A stretch of DNA of 5,557 bases from Sulfurimonas sp. Its GTDB lineage: Bacteria > Campylobacterota > Campylobacteria > Campylobacterales > Sulfurimonadaceae. Positions 1 to 4,555 of the stretch are shown piece by piece. The notes under the pieces are model-generated. The model saw nothing but the letters and a program-made list of their open reading frames with translations, did no database searches and had not been told where the DNA came from. The position numbers and the translations under genes were made by a program. How positions within the stretch are numbered: the first letter of the stretch is position 1; each line of letters starts with the position of its first letter. The stretch spans positions 1 to 5,557 of the forward strand of contig DAOVJL010000097.1 of assembly GCA_030673275.1 (NCBI GenBank), in the 5' to 3' direction.

Positions 1-466
1 AAGTTGTTATATGTGAAGATGCTTTTATATAAAATATTTTTGATTCTTGAGGGTTTAGTTTTATTTTAAACGTTGGGTTTATACTTTTTCTATTTTCACT
101 TATTTGGTATAACCCTTCTTTTTGCATATAACCATCTATAGGACTGTGATACTCTAGATGTGTTGTTAAAGGGTTACCGTATTCTAATATCTTATTTATC
201 GGTTTATCTGTAGTATTTTTTAACTCAAATTTTATCCATACATTAAAATCTGGGGAGTATCCATAAGCTAAGAATTCTTTATTGTTTTTTTTGAAGTCAC
301 TTTTTGTCTTAAGAATACTTTGTATATTCATAGATTTAGTTTTGTCTATATATATTTTTGAATTTAAAAGTAGATTATAAAACTTTGTTTTGTCATCTAT
401 TTCGATGATGTTTGCTTTTACCGTAGAGAAGAAAAAAAGAAAAACTATCAAAATATATTTTAACAT
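1..466 (-). CDS. N-terminal part of a periplasmic 7TMR-DISMED2-type sensor protein (runs off the left edge)
   Basis: An open frame of 155 complete codons starts at the ATG at 466 and reads leftward without a stop to the window edge, so the C-terminus is missing. Residues 1-18 look like a Sec signal peptide: a Lys at position 3, a long Ile/Leu/Phe core (5-13), and a likely cleavage after V-K-A. The rest resembles the 7TMR-DISMED2 extracellular fold. It has the signature Y-S-P-D-F-N-V-W-I-K-F-E-L-K-N (about residues 70-84), then L-E-Y-G-N-P-L and a later I-K-L-N-P-Q-E-S stretch matching the end of that domain. Such domains usually precede seven membrane helices and then a histidine kinase or GGDEF output, none of which is visible here. 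The ribosome site is weak (AAGAG close to the ATG, GGAG further up). The gene is divergent from tetR. The reading frame and signal peptide are solid; the family is a pattern-based call. Confidence 0.72.
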   Translation of the reverse strand, partial: MLKYILIVFLFFFSTVKANIIEIDDKTKFYNLLLNSKIYIDKTKSMNIQSILKTKSDFKKNNKEFLAYGYSPDFNVWIKFELKNTTDKPINKILEYGNPLTTHLEYHSPIDGYMQKEGLYQISENRKSINPTFKIKLNPQESKIFYIKASSHITT

Positions 467-530
467 TAGCTCTTGAACTCCTGATAAATAGTAAGTTATT
501 TTAGATATTGTACCTAAATTTATAATCTAA

Positions 531-559
531 TTGACTAGTTAAGTTAAACTAACTATAAT
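531..559 (+). promoter_or_regulatory. Sigma-70 promoter of the tetR gene
   Basis: A -35 box TTGACT (531-536) and a perfect -10 box TATAAT (554-559) are separated by exactly 17 bp. Transcription would start near 566, giving a leader of about 25 nt before the ATG at 591. This is the best-matched promoter in the window. No strong Shine-Dalgarno sequence is visible between it and the start codon. Confidence 0.75.
536..555. promoter_or_regulatory. Probable TetR-family operator (20-bp imperfect palindrome)
   Basis: The sequence TAGTTAagTTAAacTAACTA is an inverted repeat in which 16 of 20 positions are symmetric about the 545/546 junction. It fills the space between the -35 and -10 boxes of the tetR promoter and lies about 70 bp upstream of the divergent gene's start. 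TetR-family dimers typically bind palindromes of this size. A repressor bound here would block RNA polymerase on tetR and could also affect the leftward gene. That the neighbouring TetR protein binds here is inferred from position. Confidence 0.6.
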
Positions 560-590
560 TATAAATAAACAAAATATAAAGTAAATAATA

Positions 591-1181
591 ATGAAAAAAA
601 CTGAAAAAATTCTCATAGACATAACTTTTAACCTTCTTTATAAAAAAGGTTACTGTGCAACAAGTCTAACGGATATACTAGAAATTGCAAATATGACAAA
701 AGGTGCAATGTACTATCACTTTAAGTCTAAGCAGGCACTTGTCCTTGCAACTGTAAAAGACTACTTAGAACATACTCTTAATGAGCAGTGGGTAACACCA
801 CTAAAAGAGAGTGATGAACCTATTAAAACTCTTATAGAGCAGATAGAAGCCTATCACAGTATGTTTGCAGACAGAAAACACTTTTTAGATATAAAGCATG
901 GCTCTCCTTTGAGTAATTTTGTGCTAGATATGAGTGATAAAGATGAAGAGCTGTTTACCTATCTAAAGAGTGCGTATGAGATATGGCAACTTTCGGTTGA
1001 AGATGCACTCACAAAAGCTAAGTCTCAAAAGCAAACTAAAACAGACTTTGATTCAAAAAATCAAGCTCTCTTTATAATCTCATCTATTGAAGGTTCTATT
1101 GGAAGTGCTAAGGCATATAATGACCTAAGTAATTTAAAAAATAGCTTCGATATACTTAGTAACTACATCAAAAATTTATAA
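591..1181 (+). CDS. TetR/AcrR-family transcriptional repressor
   Basis: The protein is 196 aa, the usual size for TetR regulators. The N-terminal DNA-binding domain covers about residues 5-52: helix 1 is followed by G-Y-C-A-T-S-L-T-D-I, the turn A-N-M-T-K-G-A-M and the recognition helix ending Y-Y-H-F-K-S-K, all classic for the family. The rest is an all-helical ligand-binding and dimerisation domain, with a G-S-P-L-S-N-F segment (104-110) followed by D-M-S-D-K-D-E, and E-G-S-I-G near 167-171. These resemble the C-terminal domain of TetR regulators that respond to small, often toxic, organic compounds. The ligand cannot be read from the sequence. The start ATG lies 32 bp after a strong promoter; stops close the frame just upstream. 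A palindrome in that promoter suggests autorepression. Likely targets are itself, the divergent sensor gene and perhaps the barrel gene downstream. Confidence 0.92.
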   Translation: MKKTEKILIDITFNLLYKKGYCATSLTDILEIANMTKGAMYYHFKSKQALVLATVKDYLEHTLNEQWVTPLKESDEPIKTLIEQIEAYHSMFADRKHFLDIKHGSPLSNFVLDMSDKDEELFTYLKSAYEIWQLSVEDALTKAKSQKQTKTDFDSKNQALFIISSIEGSIGSAKAYNDLSNLKNSFDILSNYIKNL

Positions 1182-1217
1182 TATTCCTTTTCAATTAAAT
1201 ATTTAGCTGTTAATATA

Positions 1218-1226
1218 TGTTATAAT
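1218..1226 (+). promoter_or_regulatory. Extended -10 promoter of the outer-membrane protein gene
   Basis: The sequence TGT-TATAAT is an extended -10 element with a perfect hexamer at 1221-1226. No good -35 box lies 16-18 bp upstream, which is tolerated by extended -10 promoters and common in Campylobacterota. Expected initiation is near 1233, only about 3 nt before the ATG at 1236, so the transcript would be leaderless or nearly so. No Shine-Dalgarno sequence is present, which agrees with that reading. Confidence 0.5.
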
Positions 1227-1235
1227 TCTATATTC

Positions 1236-1934
1236 ATGAAATATATATATATATTAATACTAGCATGCGTAAATGTATTTGCTGCATCTAATAGCTATAA
1301 TCTCCTTATGACTGATGTTACACGGTATGATAAAGAAGCAACTTCTTTAAGCTTAAAAGATACAAGGCTATCTTTTGATGTCCCAGCAATCAGCTATATG
1401 GCAGTACGTCCAAATTATTTACTTTTTGCTGCATTTAAATATGTGCCTAAACAGTATATTGGTACAACGGCTCTAGGCAATACACCAATCGAGATGGAAC
1501 AAGATGGATGGAAATATGAGATTGGTGCCGGTTATAAGTTTTATATCAATGATGACCTTTATATAGGACCGGCACTTCTTTTTAGCGACTACTATAGTAC
1601 GCTTTATCAAACTGTAGGCAATACAGTTGTGCAAACCAATAGTCACGACCAAGATATTCGCCTGTATGGACTGCTTGGATATAAGTTGGCAAAAGCGACA
1701 ATGATGTTTGTTGCTATAGAACTTGATAACGATATTTTAAGTGATAATTATTCAAATGACTATTCTCAATATTCACTCAGCACTACAGTTTATCAATTTT
1801 TTTCCAAAGAGTGGTTTGCTTATATCAAATATGAGCAGACACTTAGAGATAAACAAGCACGAAGTGACTCAACCGGCAATAACAATAGTATTGCTTACGG
1901 TTTTGGTATCGGTGTAAAGTTATTATGGGATTGA
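1236..1934 (+). CDS. Probable outer-membrane beta-barrel protein, function unknown
   Basis: A 232-aa protein with a Sec signal peptide: M-K-Y, a hydrophobic core of Ile/Leu/Val to about residue 14, and likely cleavage after V-F-A (16) or the next Ala. The mature part is rich in Tyr, Gly and alternating hydrophobic residues, as in small outer-membrane barrels. Probable strands fall near 48-58, 61-70, 93-104, 108-119, 140-149, 154-163, 178-188, 192-201 and 218-231, with polar loops such as the Asn/Asp/Ser-rich stretches 164-177 and 205-217. The C-terminus ends L-L-W-D, so the aromatic residue is penultimate rather than last, slightly off the usual barrel signal. I recognise no named family. The start is fixed by the signal peptide, although no ribosome site precedes it. 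Codons 2-7 contain an (AT)7 repeat. The gene lies 54 bp downstream of tetR with its own promoter candidate and may be a target of that repressor. Confidence 0.75.
   Translation: MKYIYILILACVNVFAASNSYNLLMTDVTRYDKEATSLSLKDTRLSFDVPAISYMAVRPNYLLFAAFKYVPKQYIGTTALGNTPIEMEQDGWKYEIGAGYKFYINDDLYIGPALLFSDYYSTLYQTVGNTVVQTNSHDQDIRLYGLLGYKLAKATMMFVAIELDNDILSDNYSNDYSQYSLSTTVYQFFSKEWFAYIKYEQTLRDKQARSDSTGNNNSIAYGFGIGVKLLWD
1241..1254. repeat. (AT)7 dinucleotide repeat within the start of the outer-membrane protein gene
   Basis: Seven uninterrupted AT units run from the third base of codon 2 into codon 7, in the signal peptide region. Gaining one unit puts a TAA in frame at codon 8. Losing one unit shifts the frame and reaches a TAA about 17 codons from the start. 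Either change would switch the protein off. Dinucleotide runs of this length can slip during replication, so this is a candidate phase-variation switch. The background is AT-rich, which makes chance occurrence less surprising. Confidence 0.85.
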
Positions 1935-1936
1935 TA

Positions 1937-1959
1937 TGATATAATCATAAAAAGGGGAG
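1937..1959 (+). promoter_or_regulatory. Extended -10 promoter and ribosome binding site for the 85-aa gene
   Basis: TGA-TATAAT (1937-1945) is an extended -10 with a perfect hexamer. It begins 3 bp after the stop codon of the barrel gene. Transcription would start near 1952, directly before AAGGGGAG (1952-1959), a strong Shine-Dalgarno sequence with 4 nt to the ATG at 1964. The leader would be only about 12 nt. There is no recognisable -35 box. Confidence 0.5.
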
Positions 1960-1963
1960 CCCA

Positions 1964-2221
1964 ATGGTACTTGAAGAAATGAAAAATATTATTAGATATG
2001 TTATCGAACTTGATATTGAGTATCTTGAGAGTTTCCTAGGATATGATGGTGATAAGGTTCTCAAAGTGACTACTAGAAGCAAACATGCACTTGAGTTAAT
2101 GGAGGCGTATTTAGATAATCTGGATTTAGAGTATAAATCCGAATTTATAGTATATGATGCAAGTTATAAATTGTTTGTGGGAGTTGGTGATTCCTCTGTT
2201 TTTAAATTGAAAAAAACATAA
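1964..2221 (+). CDS. Small acidic protein of unknown function (85 aa)
   Basis: I do not recognise this protein. It is 85 aa and acidic, with no signal peptide, membrane segment or cysteine. The first half (2-24) looks helical and amphipathic (E-E-M-K-N-I-I-R-Y-V-I-E-L). It is followed by V-L-K-V-T-T-R-S-K as a likely strand, a second helix (40-51) and two more likely strands (E-F-I-V-Y-D and K-L-F-V-G-V-G). A compact cytoplasmic alpha/beta domain is therefore plausible. The coding call is supported by a strong Shine-Dalgarno sequence, a promoter-like element just upstream, and a hairpin terminator starting 8 bp after the stop. Together these suggest a monocistronic unit. It follows the barrel gene by 29 bp, so read-through from that gene is also possible. 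Confidence 0.75.
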   Translation: MVLEEMKNIIRYVIELDIEYLESFLGYDGDKVLKVTTRSKHALELMEAYLDNLDLEYKSEFIVYDASYKLFVGVGDSSVFKLKKT

Positions 2222-2228
2222 AATTATT

Positions 2229-2246
2229 TAAGCAGAATACTGCTTA
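2229..2246. terminator. Probable bidirectional terminator hairpin between convergent genes
   Basis: TAAGCAG (2229-2235), loop AATA, and CTGCTTA (2240-2246) form a perfect 7-bp stem. On the plus strand it is followed by GTTTTG, a short U-run. On the minus strand the run AATAATTTTA follows. It sits between the stop of the 85-aa gene and the response regulator, and the regulator's stop codon (TAA, 2246-2244) is inside the stem. The U-tracts are short, so termination may be partial. Confidence 0.6.
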
Positions 2247-2996
2247 GTTTTGTAAGTGTGGTAATAATCTATAGCCAATGCCATAAACGCTCTCTATACA
2301 ATTTTTTGGTAGTTTTTTTCTTAATTTAGAGACAAGTTTTCTTATATTTACTATATCTAAATGTTCACCAAAAGAGCTATAATAACTAGTTATATCTTCA
2401 TTTGAAAATATTTTACCCGTATTATCACTTAATAGTTGTAAAAAGAATATCTCATATTTTGTTAGGGGTATAATATTGTTATTATCGTTAAGAATGTTAT
2501 TTTCTTTAGAAAAAGTAACAAAGTCACTTAGTTTTATTAACGTTGGATTTGACTCAGTTATATCTTTTTTACTTAATAATTTTACATTTCTAGATGTATT
2601 TAGTAGTACTTTAAGTAGATCTTGATAGTCAATAGGCTTTTTTATGAATTGTTCTATTCCCAGGTTTATTAGAGGTAGTAAATATTTTGCATCATCATGT
2701 GCTGATACTATAATAATAATTTGACCAGGATTTATATTGTAGATATTTTCTACTAGCTCTACCCCATTGAGGCGAGGCATTCGTATATCTGAAATAATTA
2801 TATCATAATGTTTATTTTCATTATCATAATATTTTTTATATTTTTTTAGTGCTTCTTCACCATTCTCTGCACTATCAACTCTGTTGAAAAAAGCTGATAA
2901 TATCTCCGCCACATTTTCTCTTAAGTCCTCATGGTCCTCAGCAAAAAGTACAGATAAATCTTTCGTAAAGTTAAGTAATTCTTTAGAGTGTAGCAT
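2244..2996 (-). CDS. OmpR/PhoB-type two-component response regulator (orphan)
   Basis: Two domains are visible. Positions are counted from the GTG at 3005; subtract 3 for the preferred start. A receiver domain covers about 16-135, with the acidic pair E23-D24, phosphoacceptor D73 in S-D-I-R-M-P, S101 in V-S-A-H and K123 in K-K-P, so all phosphorylation residues are present. A winged-helix DNA-binding domain covers about 168-250, with L-T-K-Y-E-I-F-F-L-Q-L-L, then I-R-K-L-V-S-K-L-R-K-K-L and the wing Y-G-I-G-Y-R-L. The linker is long and Asn-rich (150-170). The frame opens at a GTG (3005), but AGAGGG (3010-3005) overlaps that codon. The same site is well spaced from the ATG at 2996, which I therefore choose (250 aa). 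No histidine kinase is adjacent in the window, so its partner and target genes are unknown. It is divergent from thiS. Confidence 0.92.
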   Translation of the reverse strand: MLHSKELLNFTKDLSVLFAEDHEDLRENVAEILSAFFNRVDSAENGEEALKKYKKYYDNENKHYDIIISDIRMPRLNGVELVENIYNINPGQIIIIVSAHDDAKYLLPLINLGIEQFIKKPIDYQDLLKVLLNTSRNVKLLSKKDITESNPTLIKLSDFVTFSKENNILNDNNNIIPLTKYEIFFLQLLSDNTGKIFSNEDITSYYSSFGEHLDIVNIRKLVSKLRKKLPKNCIESVYGIGYRLLPHLQN

Positions 2997-3004
2997 ACCG
3001 ATCA

Positions 3005-3010
3005 CCCTCT
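3005..3010 (-). promoter_or_regulatory. Ribosome binding site that decides the response regulator start
   Basis: Read leftward the sequence is AGAGGG. Its AGAGG core is followed by 9 nt and then the ATG at 2996. It directly abuts and overlaps the in-frame GTG at 3005-3003, which is too close to be used with this site. This favours the ATG start over the longer reading. Confidence 0.55.
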
Positions 3011-3019
3011 ATGTTTATT

Positions 3020-3048
3020 TATATAATTATTATAGCTTGTATTTGCAA
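3020..3048 (-). promoter_or_regulatory. Candidate sigma-70 promoter of the response regulator gene
   Basis: Read leftward, TTGCAA (3048-3043) as -35 and TATATA (3025-3020) as -10 are 17 bp apart. The predicted start near 3013 leaves a leader of about 17 nt that includes the ribosome site. A second hexamer, TATAAT (3034-3029), is an alternative -10 without a good -35. The region is so AT-rich that the exact assignment is uncertain. Confidence 0.4.
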
Positions 3049-3091
3049 TATATTCAATAAAATAAGGTATTATTGTATAAAAGAGAGATAA

Positions 3092-3292
3092 ATGAAACTT
3101 ATAATAAACGGTGAAGTAAAAATTTTTAGTGATAATGTGACCTTAGATAAAGTACTGGAAAAATTAGGATTAACTGGTAAAGTGATGGCTGCTGCAGTTA
3201 ATATGGATATAGTTAAGCAGGACAAGTGGGCTACTCATAAGCTTTGTGATGAAGACAAACTAGAATTACTTGATTTTGTTGGTGGTGGTTGA
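3092..3292 (+). CDS. thiS: Sulfur carrier protein ThiS (thiamine thiazole synthesis)
   Basis: A 66-aa ubiquitin-fold protein of the usual ThiS length. It begins M-K-L-I-I-N-G-E, has the central A-A-A-V-N-M-D-I-V and K-W-A-T segments typical of ThiS, then D-E-D-K-L-E-L-L and ends F-V-G-G-G. The C-terminal Gly-Gly is the working end. In the known pathway ThiF adenylates it, it is converted to a thiocarboxylate, and it donates sulfur to ThiG for the thiazole ring. No thiF, thiG or thiH is next to it, so the partners must be elsewhere. The start follows AGAGAG with about 5 nt spacing. MoaD (molybdopterin synthase small subunit) shares the fold and Gly-Gly end, but is longer and lacks these central motifs. 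The last 27 bp overlap the end of acpS on the opposite strand. No TPP riboswitch is visible upstream. Confidence 0.85.
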   Translation: MKLIINGEVKIFSDNVTLDKVLEKLGLTGKVMAAAVNMDIVKQDKWATHKLCDEDKLELLDFVGGG

Positions 3293-3634
3293 TTCTATAG
3301 CTACAACAGCAATAGCATACTCTCCATCATGAGTGATAGATAGGCTGATGTCTACAATATTAAAATTATCTATAAGTTTTTGAGAGAGTTTGATTTTAGG
3401 CGCACCGTTAGTTGTTTTATATATGAATATATCATGAAAGTTGCACTTTGCACCAATACCAACTCCTAGAGCTTTTGAACAAGCTTCTTTGGCTGCCCAA
3501 AATCCAGAAGCAGTTTTATAATTTTTAACAAGAATTATTTCATCAAAGGAAAGAAATTTTTGAAGTGCTTTGTCGCCAAATCGCTCAATTAAGCGATTCA
3601 TGCGAGAGGTTTTTATAAGATCAATACCGATCAT
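3266..3634 (-). CDS. acpS: Holo-[acyl-carrier-protein] synthase
   Basis: AcpS moves 4'-phosphopantetheine from coenzyme A onto the conserved serine of acyl carrier protein, activating it for fatty acid synthesis in the cytoplasm. The 122-aa length fits the family. The N-terminal M-I-G-I-D-L-I carries the magnesium ligand D5. [15 protein letters not shown] (46-60) is the second hallmark, with the magnesium-binding E50. [12 protein letters not shown] (99-110) matches the conserved C-terminal motif. The start codon directly follows the fliL stop (TAAATG) and has no good ribosome site of its own, so translation is probably coupled to fliL. The last 9 codons overlap the end of thiS. The same fliL-acpS adjacency is known in other Campylobacterota. 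Confidence 0.95.
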   Translation of the reverse strand: MIGIDLIKTSRMNRLIERFGDKALQKFLSFDEIILVKNYKTASGFWAAKEACSKALGVGIGAKCNFHDIFIYKTTNGAPKIKLSQKLIDNFNIVDISLSITHDGEYAIAVVAIESTTTNKIK

Positions 3635-4183
3635 TTACTGTATGACAAACTCTGTAAAATAGATACCTTTTACATGACCATCAACAATCATAGAATTAAG
3701 AGTATCTATAATTTGCTCTGAAACTTTTTTCTTACCTTTTTTAGAAGATATCTCTTCAAGTGTTTTAGAAGATAAAATTCTAATAATTCTGTCTCTAACT
3801 ACAGGAGATTTATTATCAAGTTCAATACTCAGCTCATCACCATTTAATTCTAATGAAATAGTTGCTTTTAGGTAGCGGCGACCGGAATCACTTTTTAGAT
3901 TAACAGTAAATGTGTCAAGTGGATATAATATACCAATATCACTCAGTTTCCTTGAGCTAACTTCACCACCTTCTCTAGATCTATTTGAAGTGATTTTTCC
4001 TTGAGTTTGAGATGTGCCTTGTTGCATCTCAAACTCATCATCTCCACCCATTAAAAGAATAGCTGTAACACCACCACCAAGAATAACAAGTATTAAAACA
4101 CCGATGATTATCATCATCAGCTTGTTATTTGATTTTTTGTTTTCTTGACCTGATTCTTCTTTATTCTCTTCTTCAGCCATCAT
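3635..4183 (-). CDS. fliL: Flagellar basal body-associated protein FliL
   Basis: FliL is an inner-membrane protein whose periplasmic domain surrounds the flagellar stator units and supports motor function. The 182-aa protein has a short charged cytoplasmic tail (1-21, Glu/Lys/Asn-rich), one transmembrane helix at about 22-46 (I-I-I-G-V-L-I-L-V-I-L then a Gly-rich part), a low-complexity linker (48-80), and the FliL domain from about 83 to the end. That domain includes Y-P-L-D-T-F-T-V-N-L, V-V-R-D-R-I-I-R-I-L-S and the typical terminal Y-F-T-E-F-V-I-Q. Two ATGs are adjacent at 4183 and 4180. The Shine-Dalgarno AAGGA is 3 nt from the first and 6 nt from the second, so the second (181 aa) is at least as likely. 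It is followed without a gap by acpS. No other flagellar gene is visible nearby. Confidence 0.95.
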   Translation of the reverse strand: MMAEEENKEESGQENKKSNNKLMMIIIGVLILVILGGGVTAILLMGGDDEFEMQQGTSQTQGKITSNRSREGGEVSSRKLSDIGILYPLDTFTVNLKSDSGRRYLKATISLELNGDELSIELDNKSPVVRDRIIRILSSKTLEEISSKKGKKKVSEQIIDTLNSMIVDGHVKGIYFTEFVIQ

Positions 4184-4206
4184 TTATCCTTGATTTTAGT
4201 TTTGTT

Positions 4207-4235
4207 AGTATATCAAAATTTATATTATTTGTTAA
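4207..4235 (-). promoter_or_regulatory. Sigma-70 promoter of fliL-acpS
   Basis: Read leftward, TTAACA (4235-4230; 5 of 6 matches to TTGACA) and TATACT (4212-4207) are 17 bp apart, and a TGA precedes the -10, making it an extended element. Predicted initiation is near 4200, about 17 nt before the fliL start, and the leader contains AAGGA. The -35 box contains the TAA stop of the upstream 86-aa gene. Confidence 0.6.
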
Positions 4236-4492
4236 TCACACTTAGTAATATTAAGAGCTTTAATCATTTCTTCAAAAATAGCACCTGACTCACGAGCATT
4301 GTCATCCTGGTACTCTATTACAAGTACTTCTCTATTGTTTGATATAGCACACGTATATGTTTCAGGTTTTTTTTCATATTTGGACGTAATACGATCAATA
4401 GTAGAACATACTAACCGTCCCTCCTCTTTACCTTCATAACCTAAGGATAATTTTGAAAATTTTTCTTCGCTTCTAAACTCAGCATCAATCAT
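4232..4492 (-). CDS. Small protein of unknown function (86 aa) between radA and fliL
   Basis: I do not recognise this protein. It is 86 aa, charged and probably soluble, with no signal peptide or membrane helix. Its middle has likely beta strands (G-R-L-V-C-S-T-I, T-Y-T-C-A-I-S, E-V-L-V-I-E-Y) and it ends in a likely amphipathic helix (A-I-F-E-E-M-I-K-A-L-N). It has three cysteines, at 29, 48 and 85. Real coding is supported by AAAGG 8 nt before the ATG, placement in the leftward gene cluster with short gaps (63 bp from radA, 48 bp to fliL), and a sensible amino-acid composition. A TATAAT lies 30 bp upstream of the ATG. A link to flagella or to RadA would be speculation. Confidence 0.7.
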   Translation of the reverse strand: MIDAEFRSEEKFSKLSLGYEGKEEGRLVCSTIDRITSKYEKKPETYTCAISNNREVLVIEYQDDNARESGAIFEEMIKALNITKCD

Positions 4493-4521
4493 ATTAAATA
4501 CCTTTACATAACTTTTTTTAG

Positions 4522-4527
4522 ATTATA
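4522..4527 (-). promoter_or_regulatory. Candidate -10 box upstream of the 86-aa gene
   Basis: Read leftward, a perfect TATAAT lies in the gap between radA and the 86-aa gene, 30 bp before its ATG. Initiation near 4515 would leave room for the AAAGG ribosome site at 4505-4501. No convincing -35 box is seen. Co-transcription with radA remains possible because I see no terminator in the gap. Confidence 0.35.
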
Positions 4528-4555
4528 CATCTTTTATAGTAAGAGAGATTTTAAA

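Noticed and set aside
501..530. Inverted repeat TTAGAT / ATCTAA in the divergent gap
   Set aside because: The arms are six bases with an 18-base spacer in very AT-rich DNA, so a chance match is likely. It does not line up with any promoter box as the 536-555 palindrome does.
594..600. A7 run at the start of tetR as a phase-variation or slippage site
   Set aside because: Runs of seven A or T are frequent across this AT-rich window (for example 1797-1803), and this one encodes ordinary Lys codons, so it does not stand out.
1236..1270. Possible lipoprotein signal (cysteine at residue 11 of the barrel protein)
   Set aside because: The hydrophobic stretch before the cysteine is very short, I-L-A-C fits the lipobox poorly at -2, and a better signal peptidase I site (V-F-A) follows at residue 16.
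3006..3091. TPP riboswitch upstream of thiS
   Set aside because: The gap is only 86 bp, lacks the conserved CTGAGA-type element of TPP riboswitches and shows no multi-stem fold. It is better explained by divergent promoters.
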